From positions 62,001 through 126,000 of the forward strand of contig NRSV01000072.1 in the NCBI GenBank assembly GCA_002286855.1: a DNA stretch of 64,000 bases. The letters run 5' to 3'. The notes under the pieces are model-generated. The model had not been told where the DNA came from. It worked only from the letters and a program-made list of their open reading frames with translations, and ran no database searches. Source of the stretch: Bipolaris cookei. Lineage: Eukaryota > Ascomycota > Dothideomycetes > Pleosporales > Pleosporaceae. The translations under genes were made by a program, and so were the position numbers. Shown one piece after another: positions 34,158 through 43,974 of this stretch. How positions within the stretch are numbered: position 1 is the first letter of the stretch; each line of letters starts with the position of its first letter.

Positions 34158-34634
34158 ATGGGCTTGCTCGGAGGATATTACATGATGCTGGCGTTTGTGA
34201 CTGCGAAGCGTTTTCTGAGTTATACGATAAAACTTGCTTTATTGCCTTAACAAATAAATGATTGGAGAACTGGGGATGAACACTAATGCGATGTCACATT
34301 TGATCATCAGGATCTGTACAAGCGATTGTAGTAGTGCAAGGCTCAAGGCCCCGACACCGTTGCGATGCTTTCTTTAATTGAACATAATAATCAACGATTT
34401 CTTTTAAACACAAAGAAATAAATAAGTCAATTTAAATTGCTGCCTGGTTCTCGTGAGGGTCTACGAACACTGTATGTTACAATGTGTATTGCGGGGCAAA
34501 CGTTACCTAAGCGACCTTATGTCTAAAAATCTCCCGCGCCTGAGCATCCGTAGTCTCGTTCTTTCCATTTATCTCTTTCCTTATTTAACGGTGCTTCCTT
34601 TAGACAAGGGGGCTGAGGCATGGTGCCAGAGTGA
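34158..34634. other. 3' flank of the 396-residue gene; contains all observed copy differences
   Basis: A/T-rich DNA without a gene. The three positions at which the two 4136-base copies differ all lie here. Confidence 0.6.
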
Positions 34635-35116
34635 TCAGTTCATCTCATGATCAGCTGTTGGTGTGGCTGTCCTTATCGAGAAGAGTTGGTTCTGTCCTGG
34701 TGCCTTGGCTGCAGAGTAGAGGTGGGTAGGCCTCCCGACAGTTTTTTTTCCTTTTTCAGTTATCATCAACTTATTTCCTTTGTTCGCTGCTGACTGTTGT
34801 AGAGCTACCGAAGAAATTCAGAGCAGGCGTGGTGGACCCTGCGGTTGGGGGGGTCTGCGGTGTATCTGCGTGGTGCGCATGAGCAATTCTTTCTTTTTTC
34901 CCATTTGATTTCCGGAAGCTTTGTTGAGCTTTGCAATGTCTAGTCATCTAGGCCTTATGACCTTTTGACTTGCAGGCTGCACAGCTGGCTGCTTCGTCGC
35001 CCTTCGTTTTGCAGTTCCTTGTAGGATAGCTACCTTCGCAGTGTCCGCAGATGTCCTTGGTCGCATTACACACAGATTGGCTGTGGCCCCATTTCCAGCA
35101 CTTGAAGCATTGTCCG
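34635..35116 (-). mobile_element. LINE ORF1 remnant, 3' part only, cut by the gap (copy 1)
   Basis: Encodes the CCHC zinc knuckles CFKCWKWGHSQSVC and CGHCEGSYPTRNC of a non-LTR retrotransposon ORF1 on the minus strand. It is the same sequence as 38772-39253 and ends abruptly at the n. Confidence 0.8.
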
Positions 35117-35117
35117 N
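35117..35117. other. Single ambiguous base, likely contig join
   Basis: The only n in the window. The sequence to its right repeats 30981 onward, and the sequence to its left repeats the 4136 bases that end at 39253. This is the pattern of two contigs joined without merging their overlap. Confidence 0.9.
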
Positions 35118-35730
35118 TTGATACCAACCTCATCCCCGCGGAATACTATGAGCCTGGATTCACGCCCGGCTGGCTACCCGCCACCCACGATGCTCTTCGC
35201 GTCTTGCGACCCCTAGGCTGGGTTCCAGTTGCAGAGCTCGACAAGGTGTGGCTCGCACCAATGTACAAGCCTTTCACTGAGGAAGATGCGAAGCAGTGAT
35301 TGGAAGCTCAGGGGCAGATAGTGCGCAAGTTGCATCGCGAGGCGATGGGGGCTCCTCCTCTCCCAGGTACGTTCCATCTTCCTCTTTACAACGACAATCT
35401 CACTAACAGTGGTGTAGAGGGTCCTTCAGAGACGGTATCTGGAAACGCCGCCGCCGCTGCAGTCCAAGTCCTACCACCGCCATGGGTACCTATCTACAAT
35501 CGAGCCCCATGCCACACACGCCGTACGGAGAGCCCTACGCGCCTCCATATCAGACTGCATGGCTGAAGAAATGTAAAGATCTCACGCGAGAAGCCTACAA
35601 CGACATGGATAATACACTCAAGTTGGATGTGCTGGAGATGCTTGATCTCGATACAAAGTGCGCAGAGCGACTTGGCAGTCCAAGTCACACAGCCTCTGTT
35701 GATGAAGAGGAGGACCCGGAAATTTTCTGA
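35118..35730 (+). pseudogene. 3' fragment of the coiled-coil gene (copy 2)
   Basis: Repeats 30981-31593 exactly, including the TGA (here 35297-35299) and the final intron. It lacks the 5' part and start codon. It is probably the same gene seen twice because of the contig overlap; otherwise it is a truncated duplicate. Confidence 0.7.
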
Positions 35731-37103
35731 TGTAACAGAAGTAGTGGGCAGATACATATGTTTTGAATGCGGCGTTGTGGAATCAAGATGCCTATGTGTG
35801 GGCGATGGGGTGAGGTGACATTTGAGTTTGTGGGGGTATTCGCGCTACGTAGATCCTGCGGCGGCTGACGCTTATTTGCATGATCCTTGCGCAAACGTGC
35901 ATGCACCTATTACGGGGTTAGGGTAGACGGACTGTACATTGTCATTGTACATGAATGATTCTTCTGTTTTCTAGGCATAATCAAAATACTCATGTTGCAA
36001 CTTTCTCGTTGGGTCTCTACCTGTGTTGGTGATGAAATGATGCATATCACTTTTGTTGCTCAGTTTGAGAGTACTATGCGGCTGTAACATCACCTGGCAT
36101 GCATATCATTCTGTTGATTGTTTGCCTATTACTTGCAGCTGACTGCCGAGGAGTATCAAATGTTGAGGCCACGGGATCCAAAGGTCATGACGTCATCTCA
36201 TAATTCTCTTGCCAAGCAGTCACTTCAGTGCAGCGAGCGAGTCGAGGCAGCGTGTCGACAATTACTCGGATTCCTGTATCACTGCAACCTACAATGTTTT
36301 CATTTTCTGGTCAGTGTATTAATGTTGTTGATGCAGTATGCCCCGTTTGCGCATGCAATCTATCACTTATACCGGAGGCACGAATTGACAACAGCGCACA
36401 AGCCATGTGAGTCTTATGCAATGGCTTTGCAAAATTCTATAAGAGGTTTTCACACATTGTCTTATCCCACATTTCCTAGAGATAAATCATGTGGGTATAT
36501 CCGTCTACTCTCGCCAAACAGGCTCTTTCACTCCCCCACCCCTCCCCCAACAGACCAGCCATAAAACTCATGAAACCAGAGCTATGGGATCGGCCCGCCC
36601 CGGATGTCTCGCCCACCAGAAGATCTTTGCCGAGATATTTTCCAAATTTATACGTGCATGGGTCTAGCCGAGTCCATCAGGGCGCAGAGTGAGAGAGACC
36701 GAGCCCAAAGTCGCTCTGCTCTAGACCCGTTTGGTCCACACCTCAGCAACCGAAAGCAAGTAAGGAGATGCTGCCTGGAGGAGGCTGGGCCAATGGCTCG
36801 CTGCCGCCTCATCGTGCACTGCCTTTTTGGGATTGAGTGCCCAAATTGACCAGGTTGACCCCCAAGATGAAGACCAAAATGAGACCTTTGATGCATGCTA
36901 GGACCATCCGTCACTAGCCAGCCCCTCAGTCGCTTAGTCGGCGCCCAGCCTCCATTACACAGATGGCTTTTCTGTAGTCTCGCAATTTCAGTTAATCTTT
37001 CTCGCTACAGCTCACTGAGTATTGTATACTTGCAAATTGCTACAACGCCACTTTCTACCATCGTATAATTACTCGTATCCATCTATACTTCCATCCATCT
37101 GAT

Positions 37104-38294
37104 ATGATGACTTCTCAGAATTATTTCCAGCCGCTGAGCGACGACATGGACCTGGCATCATCCAGATTCACAGAAAACAGCTTCTTCGACTTCAATGGTG
37201 CTTTCTCTGACGGCAATCTACCCATTGCCGATTTCAGCGACGATCTACCACCTAGCTTTATCGAGGAAGGGTTCTTGGGCGACTTGGGGGAGTTCCCTCC
37301 GCTTGAACTTTCAACGAGCCAGGGCAGCTTCTTTGACTCTTTCTCATCGGATGACACTTTCAGCAGCTTCCAGAGCGACATGTCGCTTTGGACTGCCGAG
37401 ACTCCCAACAAAGAGCCTGTTGACACTCAGTGCAACTGGCTGTCTTCGCCTCCCACAAAGATGTCTGATCTACCAATGGTAGACCCAAGCATCACCACTC
37501 TGCCTGTCTCCCAGGCCATCGAGCCAGCTCGAAGCAAACCGTCAGAGCAGCCAGTGGGCGCCATCGAAGCCTTGTGGGGACCAATCATGAGTTCCAGTCC
37601 ACAGAAATTCGGCCTTACTCCTCCGACCAAATTGCAGTCATTGCCAAAGATCAATACCACAAAGGTGATCAAGCAGAAGACGACACCTAAGAAGAAGACT
37701 TCCAGGAAGCGCACCACCCCCACGCGCCGCTCTGCAGGCCGCTCCATCAAAGAACTATACAACTCAACATGGGCGAGCCTCACTGAGGAAGAAAAAGGCC
37801 GCCTCCTCGTTCCTCTCCTCCAGGGCATTGACACCAACACGGGCAAGAAGACAACTAAAGCCGGTACCTTGCTCCTGCCCCCTGACTACGAAGTCATCGG
37901 CGCCAATACCCACATCAATCTTACTCAGTCTCCGTATCTGCATGCAAACACTCATTGGAGCAGTCCCTCGGCCTCCACTGCCCAAAACTCAGAATCTGCC
38001 ATGGAAGTCGCTGAGTACCTTCCGTATATCAGTGATACCACATATTCCTACGACTTCAATTTCGATGCTGTCGAGGCGTTTAACAGAGGCGACATGAGCG
38101 CGACAGATGCGACGGGCGATCTCGATATTGACGTCAGGGATACAGCTGGCAAAGGTCTTGGCGGTCCCTGTGGCAATGGTACAATTGGCGGTGCGATTGA
38201 GATGCCTGTTCCTCCCTCTGTCTATGGAAGCGCTCGCCAGCAGGAGGCGCTTGAGCGCAATTCCATACTGCGTGAGCAGAGTTGTCGTCGCTAG
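37104..38294 (+). CDS. Uncharacterised acidic/basic protein, 396 residues (copy 2)
   Basis: Identical in protein sequence to the frame at 32967-34157, with identical flanks. If the duplication is an assembly artefact this is the same gene. If real, two identical paralogues sit in direct tandem 4137 bases apart. The description under copy 1 applies. Confidence 0.55.
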   Translation: MMTSQNYFQPLSDDMDLASSRFTENSFFDFNGAFSDGNLPIADFSDDLPPSFIEEGFLGDLGEFPPLELSTSQGSFFDSFSSDDTFSSFQSDMSLWTAETPNKEPVDTQCNWLSSPPTKMSDLPMVDPSITTLPVSQAIEPARSKPSEQPVGAIEALWGPIMSSSPQKFGLTPPTKLQSLPKINTTKVIKQKTTPKKKTSRKRTTPTRRSAGRSIKELYNSTWASLTEEEKGRLLVPLLQGIDTNTGKKTTKAGTLLLPPDYEVIGANTHINLTQSPYLHANTHWSSPSASTAQNSESAMEVAEYLPYISDTTYSYDFNFDAVEAFNRGDMSATDATGDLDIDVRDTAGKGLGGPCGNGTIGGAIEMPVPPSVYGSARQQEALERNSILREQSCRR

Positions 38295-38771
38295 ATGGGC
38301 TTGCTCGGAGGATATTACATGATGCTGGCGTTTGTGACTGCGAAGCGTTTTCTGAGTTATACGATAAAACTTGCTTTATTGCCTTAACAAATAAATGATT
38401 GGAGAACTGGGGATGAACACTAATGCGATGTCACATTTGATCATCAGGATCTGTACAAGCGATTGTAGTAGTGCAAGGCTCAAGGCCCCGACACCGTTGC
38501 GATGCTTTCTTTAATTGAACATAATAATCAACGATTTCTTTTAAACACAAAGAAATAAATAAGTCAATTTAAATTGCTGCCTGGTTCTCGTGAGGGTCTA
38601 TGAACACTGTATGTTACAATGTGTATTGCGGGGCAAACGTTACCTAAGCGACCTTATGTCTAAAAATCTCCCGCGCCTGAGCATCAGTAGTCTCGTTCTT
38701 TCCATTTGTCTCTTTCCTTATTTAACGGTGCTTCCTTTAGACAAGGGGGCTGAGGCATGGTGCCAGAGTGA

Positions 38772-40245
38772 TCAGTTCATCTCATGATCAGCTGTTGGTG
38801 TGGCTGTCCTTATCGAGAAGAGTTGGTTCTGTCCTGGTGCCTTGGCTGCAGAGTAGAGGTGGGTAGGCCTCCCGACAGTTTTTTTTCCTTTTTCAGTTAT
38901 CATCAACTTATTTCCTTTGTTCGCTGCTGACTGTTGTAGAGCTACCGAAGAAATTCAGAGCAGGCGTGGTGGACCCTGCGGTTGGGGGGGTCTGCGGTGT
39001 ATCTGCGTGGTGCGCATGAGCAATTCTTTCTTTTTTCCCATTTGATTTCCGGAAGCTTTGTTGAGCTTTGCAATGTCTAGTCATCTAGGCCTTATGACCT
39101 TTTGACTTGCAGGCTGCACAGCTGGCTGCTTCGTCGCCCTTCGTTTTGCAGTTCCTTGTAGGATAGCTACCTTCGCAGTGTCCGCAGATGTCCTTGGTCG
39201 CATTACACACAGATTGGCTGTGGCCCCATTTCCAGCACTTGAAGCATTGTCCGTTCGTGAGCGATACGTCACACAGACGGACTGAAAGCCATTCCGCTCC
39301 AATCAGTATGCCTTCCCGCACTACCCTAAGTTGAGATTCCTCTGTGCTGACACTCAAAAGGATAGATCCTCTTGTTTGTGTTTTGTTTCCCCGCCTGCTA
39401 GTAAGGTTCTTGTCTGTGTATAGCCACCGTACTTGTTCGACTCGAAGGTTTGGGTTTTGTTTATTGACTTCCCTAATCTACATGTCACTTTCGCTGCATT
39501 TCTTGTTTTGGATTGAGGTACCAAGATGAATGCCTGATACCATGATCAATTTAGGTCGTCGGATGATCTTGATGCCATCCGAAACCTGAATGCCTGCTTT
39601 TATGATCTGATCCTGTCGCGCTGCGTCCTTGACCATCACCGAGATCTTGTTGGGCGCTCTTGGATGAGGGATGATTGCCTTTGCATCCGGGATGGCAACC
39701 CGGATACGGGCCAACTTTTCTTGCGCCGTTTCAGGCTCAGTGCCCTTGGTTGTTTCCATCCGTACTTCGATTTTTGCTGGGTGGATAGTGCCTCTCGAGG
39801 CCACCTGACTCCAGCTTATCGGCTCTTGACGCGTGGGCGCCTTTGTTGTTGTTCTGTCCTTCTTTATCCCCTCTTCCAGGCGTGCCTCCATCGCGTCCAA
39901 TCTCTGGAGTATAGCCTGTATCCCTTCCTTTCCATCTGTTGTTTGGCCCGTTTTGGGCAATTTGATACGGGCCAGGTCCTGGCCTACCGTTGTTGTTGCC
40001 GCGGTGAGTTCGCAGATGATATGGAAGAGGTTCTCTTCGCTGCCAGCATTATTCACACCTTCGACCGCTCTTTTTGCTACTGTTGTCAGTATTTGTTCTT
40101 GTTGCCTTATCTGTTTCTCCAGCGTCTCAATCCATTTTTCCGGTAGTTCCGGTCTTTTTCCCTTTGTTGTTGTAGTCGCGTCCTGACGCGTCGCAACCGC
40201 GTCAGGTCGACCATCTTCTTCCGTCGTAGATGCACCGCCCGCCAT
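38772..40245 (-). mobile_element. Non-LTR (LINE) retrotransposon remnant containing only ORF1
   Basis: ORF1 starts at 40245 (MAGGASTTEEDGRP) and stays in one phase to a TAA at 38908, apart from a TAG at 39478-39480 and a TAG at 39085-39087. The N-terminal half is helical (WIETLEKQIRQQEQIL). It is followed by a Gag-like RNA-binding region with ISVMVKDAARQDQIIKAG and by the CCHC knuckles CFKCWKWGHSQSVC and CGHCEGSYPTRNC. A shifted frame continues as GRPTHLYSAAKAPGQNQ to about 38772, the usual end of such ORF1 proteins. No endonuclease or reverse transcriptase follows, so the element cannot move by itself. The copy at 34635-35116 is its duplicate. Confidence 0.85.
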
Positions 40246-40539
40246 TGCGAATTTCGCAATGTGAGTAAGTGCGTTGAATTCGTACAGTCTATTAGGTTAG
40301 GTAAACGAGTTTTCGACCAATTTCTGAGACGTTGATAGAATGGTCGCCGGTTTAAATTAAACCGAAAAGACTACCTGAAGAGGCACATAGGAAAATTCCA
40401 TTCTGGGGCTCTACTACCTGCCGCGAGCATGTGCACCCCCTCAACTAAAGAGCCCATGAAGGAGGTTTCCGTGTCGCAACCTGACGAGACAATAGAAACA
40501 CTTATTTCTTCGAATTGAATCTATAGTGTTTCGGTTTTC
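40246..40539. other. Spacer between the LINE remnant and the split ankyrin gene
   Basis: Includes the 5' flank of the LINE ORF1. A perfect 8-base inverted repeat with a 1-base centre spans the ORF1 start codon at 40244-40260. No gene was recognised. Confidence 0.5.
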
Positions 40540-41178
40540 ATGCGAGCTGCAACCTCAAGGGATATTTCCACTTCGGAGCTACTGATGAACTGTGGATACG
40601 CCACGGATACGAGAGCAGACAATCAATCGACTGCACTACACTGCGTTGCCAGAGGTGGACAGGCAAGTATGATTCAATACTTGCTTGAAAGAGGTGCTAG
40701 ATGCGAAACATGGAATGATAAGCCTCGACTACCACTACATGAGGCCATTCTGAGCAACGATTCAGATACACTAAAAACTCCGATTGAACACACGTCGAAA
40801 CAGCGTCTCCAGGCCATGATGTACATCAACGAGTATTACCTTGCGAAGACTAGGAATATCGAAACTTTCGAGTTGTATATGGGCCATCCAAAGATTGATT
40901 TCACAGCCGCCAGCGCAACCAGAATATTTCGCCATGCAGTACGCGTGAATAACGGTACGCTGGTCGCAGCTCTTCTAGTATGTCCGGATATCGACGTAAA
41001 TAGGCGGGACATGAGGATGTTTGCACCGATGCACCATACCGCTCGAGGCGGTAATGCAAAGATTATGAGTCTTATGCTTGCCTCTGATCGAATTAACACC
41101 AATCTAATAGCGACGTGGAAAATGCTGATGGCAATTCACATAGCCGCCCGGTATGGACATATCGAGGTTTTAGAGTAA
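40540..41178 (+). pseudogene. Ankyrin-repeat gene, 5' portion, cut by a stop and a copia insertion
   Basis: Encodes ankyrin-type units, for example STALHCVARGGQASMIQYLL, RLPLHEAILSNDSDTL and PMHHTARGGNAKIMSLML. The frame ends in the middle of a repeat at IEVLE followed by TAA (41176-41178). The frame beyond the stop continues LMSNVRSATPG, as expected for an intact repeat, so the TAA is probably a nonsense change of a CAA codon. Its continuation resumes 5 kb away at 46143 after the retroelement. The 5' end of the original gene may have been lost next to the LINE remnant. Function unknown. Confidence 0.65.
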
Positions 41179-41311
41179 TTGATGAGTAATGTAAGAAGCG
41201 CAACTCCGGGAATTAGTCTTAAGCTTAGGAGCACAATTGGACAGACCAAAGAAATAAGATTGTATTCGATAGCGAGCTAGGCTCTGGCCTACGTAGCTAT
41301 ATATATACTAT

Positions 41312-41398
41312 TGTCCGAACCTAAATCAGGCACTGAGGGAGTGATCGCGTGACTCCGGTTCCCCACGGATACCTGTGCACGGACCCAGGAGTACATCA
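41312..41398 (+). repeat. 5' LTR stub of the copia element
   Basis: Begins TGTCCGAACC and matches 45650-45736 with one mismatch seen. It stops at 41398, where an inverted piece of pol begins. Confidence 0.85.
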
Positions 41399-41765
41399 TC
41401 CTTTTCCTTCTGCGTAAGAAATGTTTCTGGTACGGAATTCTTGTGCGGTCTCCCTCGCCCTCTCGGAAGTTTTCTTTGTTCATGCGGAGGTTCTGGTACA
41501 GGTTTCTTCCTTGGCCTTCCTCGTCGCTTTGGGGTTGACTCTGATTCCTGAGGGAGTGGCTGTCCTCGTACGGTTGGCGATTCTGGCTCTGGCTCTCTAC
41601 GTGGTCTCCCTCTTCTTCTCTGCTGTGGAGCCTCTCTCCGTACGGGTTCTGGTTCGTCTGGATCTGGTAAGTCTGATACTTGACCTTGATCCTTGTCCTG
41701 TGTTGTATCCTCTTCTGCACGATAATAAGGCTTTACATGCGTGCAGCGGAGTTTCAAAGGACCAT
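41396..41765. repeat. Left arm of a 370-base inverted repeat (inverted pol fragment)
   Basis: The reverse complement of 43605-43974 with a few mismatches. On the minus strand it encodes the same LKLRCTHVKPYY and RRRGRPRR segment as the pol linker. The arms are separated by about 1.8 kb. Confidence 0.92.
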
Positions 41766-42380
41766 CCGAGCTGTATTACACAGATCGCCGGTATCACTTG
41801 GCCAACCGCACAAGAGGCCTCCAGCAAAAAGGAAGAAGTCTCAAGGGATCATACAGAGGATCGTTCAGATCTGGAAAATCATGTGAACGTACGAAACGAT
41901 GCTTTGTATGCCACAAAGAAGGATGCTGGTCTTCAAACCATACACGCACAGATCGAACGCGTGCGAAACACCAGTATATCGCTCTATACGAAGGATTACA
42001 CGATACGTCGCCCTTGCAAGCAGAGATCACTGCGTACATACAAGACTTCGAAGGCAACCCAACACACGAAGATGACAGCCCGCATGAAGACGACGAACTG
42101 GATATGGACGACGAGGAAGCTGAAGAGGCCATCCATTACCTCACGTCAGCTGCGTATCTTCATCGTGCGACAGGCGAAGATATCTACAATGTGGAACCGG
42201 ATACGTATGCAGAGCAGTTCATCCTTGAGGACAGATATTGTACAACGTATCAAGGCGAACTATGGGACACTGGAGCAGCCAAGATATCCACAGTGGGAAA
42301 GACTCAACTTGAGGCCTACGTATGAGAGAATCCTCGGACAGAAATTGATTGGACACCCGGCCAAGAGAACATTAGCTTTG

Positions 42381-42448
42381 GAGGACAGCATACTTGGGAA
42401 CAAGCAAGCAAGCAAGCACGCTTGCTTGTTCCCAAGTATGGAGGACAG
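42381..42448. repeat. Hairpin insertion flanked by 8-base direct repeats inside pol
   Basis: Direct repeats GAGGACAG lie at 42381-42388 and 42441-42448. Between them are perfect 21-base inverted arms (42389-42409 and 42420-42440) around a 10-base centre. Hairpin plus one direct repeat is 60 bases, so the pol phase is kept. Confidence 0.85.
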
Positions 42449-43604
42449 GAGTCAACTGGATCAATCGGAACTGTAAGGATTAGAAACCCAATCGGCACAG
42501 TGACCTACCACATCCTTGACACCCCAACACCATTTCTTCTTTGTCTTGCCGATGCTGATCGACTGGGTGCGTACTTCAACAATGTGCTGAATGTTATCGT
42601 ACGAAAAGACAACACAACTGTACCAGTAGTACGAAAATGGGGTCACCCATTCTTCAACGTTGGGAAACATGAAGCTACTTCTTTCTTCACCGAAAGAGAA
42701 CTAAGGCGTTTGCATCGAAGATTCGGCCATCCTCGTACAAATAGACTCAATACAATGCTCTCACGAGCAGGTCATGAAGTGGATATCTCTGTACTGGAAG
42801 AGATCAAGAAATGCTGCCATATGTACCAATCGTACGATCCGGCACCGAGACGATTCAAATTTACAATCAAGGATGACTTGTACTTCGATTATGAGATTGT
42901 GATTGATCTTGTACAAATCAGCAACAAAGACGTCTTGCACGTAATTGATGCTGATACATCCTTTCAGGCTGCCACTTTCTTGAAATCAAGATCTGCACGA
43001 GACACTTGGGAAGCACTGTGCAAGTGCTGGATCAATACGTACCAAGGCCCACCTGACTACATTGTACATGACCCAGGGACCAACTTCGCGTCTGAAGACT
43101 TCCGGAACCGAGCGAAGATAGTAGGAACAACATGTCGGCAAATGCCTGTAGAAGCACATTGGGCTGTAGGAAAGATTGAGCGGGCACATGCACCACTACG
43201 CCGTACATTTGATATTCTACGTACGGAATTGGATGAACGTACGGACGATGAGGCTGTACTGCAGATGGCTGTCAAAGCCCTCAACGACACAGCAGGACCA
43301 AATAGACTTGTACTAACACTGCTTGTGTTCGGCACGTACCTACGCATCAACATAGATTCAGCACCATCTCCAGAGATTACTACACGAGCAAACGCTGTAC
43401 GAAAGGCTATGAAGATGCTACAGGGAGAGAGAGCTAAGGTCGATGTTAATCGTGCGATCAACACGAGGAACGGTCCAATAGCTCACGAAGCCTTGAAGCT
43501 TCCACTTGGTTCAGAAGTAATGGATTGGAGAGAGAAGAAGGGCTGGCTTGGTCCGTACCAAATCAAGAGTATTGAGGACCAGGACGTCATTATTGAGATG
43601 GAGA

Positions 43605-43974
43605 ATGGTCCTCTGAAACTCCGCTGCACGCATGTAAAGCCTTATTATCGTGCAGAAGAGGATACAACACAGGACAAGGATCAAGGTCAAGTATCAGACT
43701 TACCAGATCCAGACGAACCAGAACCCGTACGGAGAGAGGCTCCACAGCAGAGAAGAAGAGGGAGACCACGTAGAGAGCCAGAGCCAGAATCGCCAACCGT
43801 ACGAGGACAGCCACTCCCTCAGGAATCAGAGTCAACCCCAAAGCGACGAGGAAGGCCAAGGAAGAAACCTGTACCAGAACCTCCGCATGAACAAAGAAAA
43901 CTTCCGAGAGGGCGAGGGAGACCGCACAAGAATTCCGTACCAGAAACATTTCTTACGCAAAAGGAAAAGGATGA
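43605..43974. repeat. Right arm of the 370-base inverted repeat
   Basis: The native position of the sequence in the pol linker; see the left arm at 41396-41765. Confidence 0.92.

Larger units (their letters stand above)
30981..35116. repeat. First copy of a 4136-base direct duplication, flush with the gap base
   Basis: Identical to 35118-39253 (offset 4137) except at three positions I found: 34464 C versus T, 34549 C versus A, 34571 A versus G. Its right end is exactly the base before the single n. See the finding on an unmerged contig overlap. Confidence 0.95.
35118..39253. repeat. Second copy of the 4136-base duplication
   Basis: Starts immediately after the n inside the coiled-coil gene and ends inside the LINE zinc-knuckle region, with uninterrupted unique sequence beyond 39253. 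Three mismatches to copy 1 were found, at 38601, 38686 and 38708. Confidence 0.95.

Noticed and set aside
41421..42476. 351-codon plus-strand frame at the left of the copia element
   Set aside because: Its first third is the antisense of the inverted pol fragment and the rest is the wrong frame over gag; it is not a gene.
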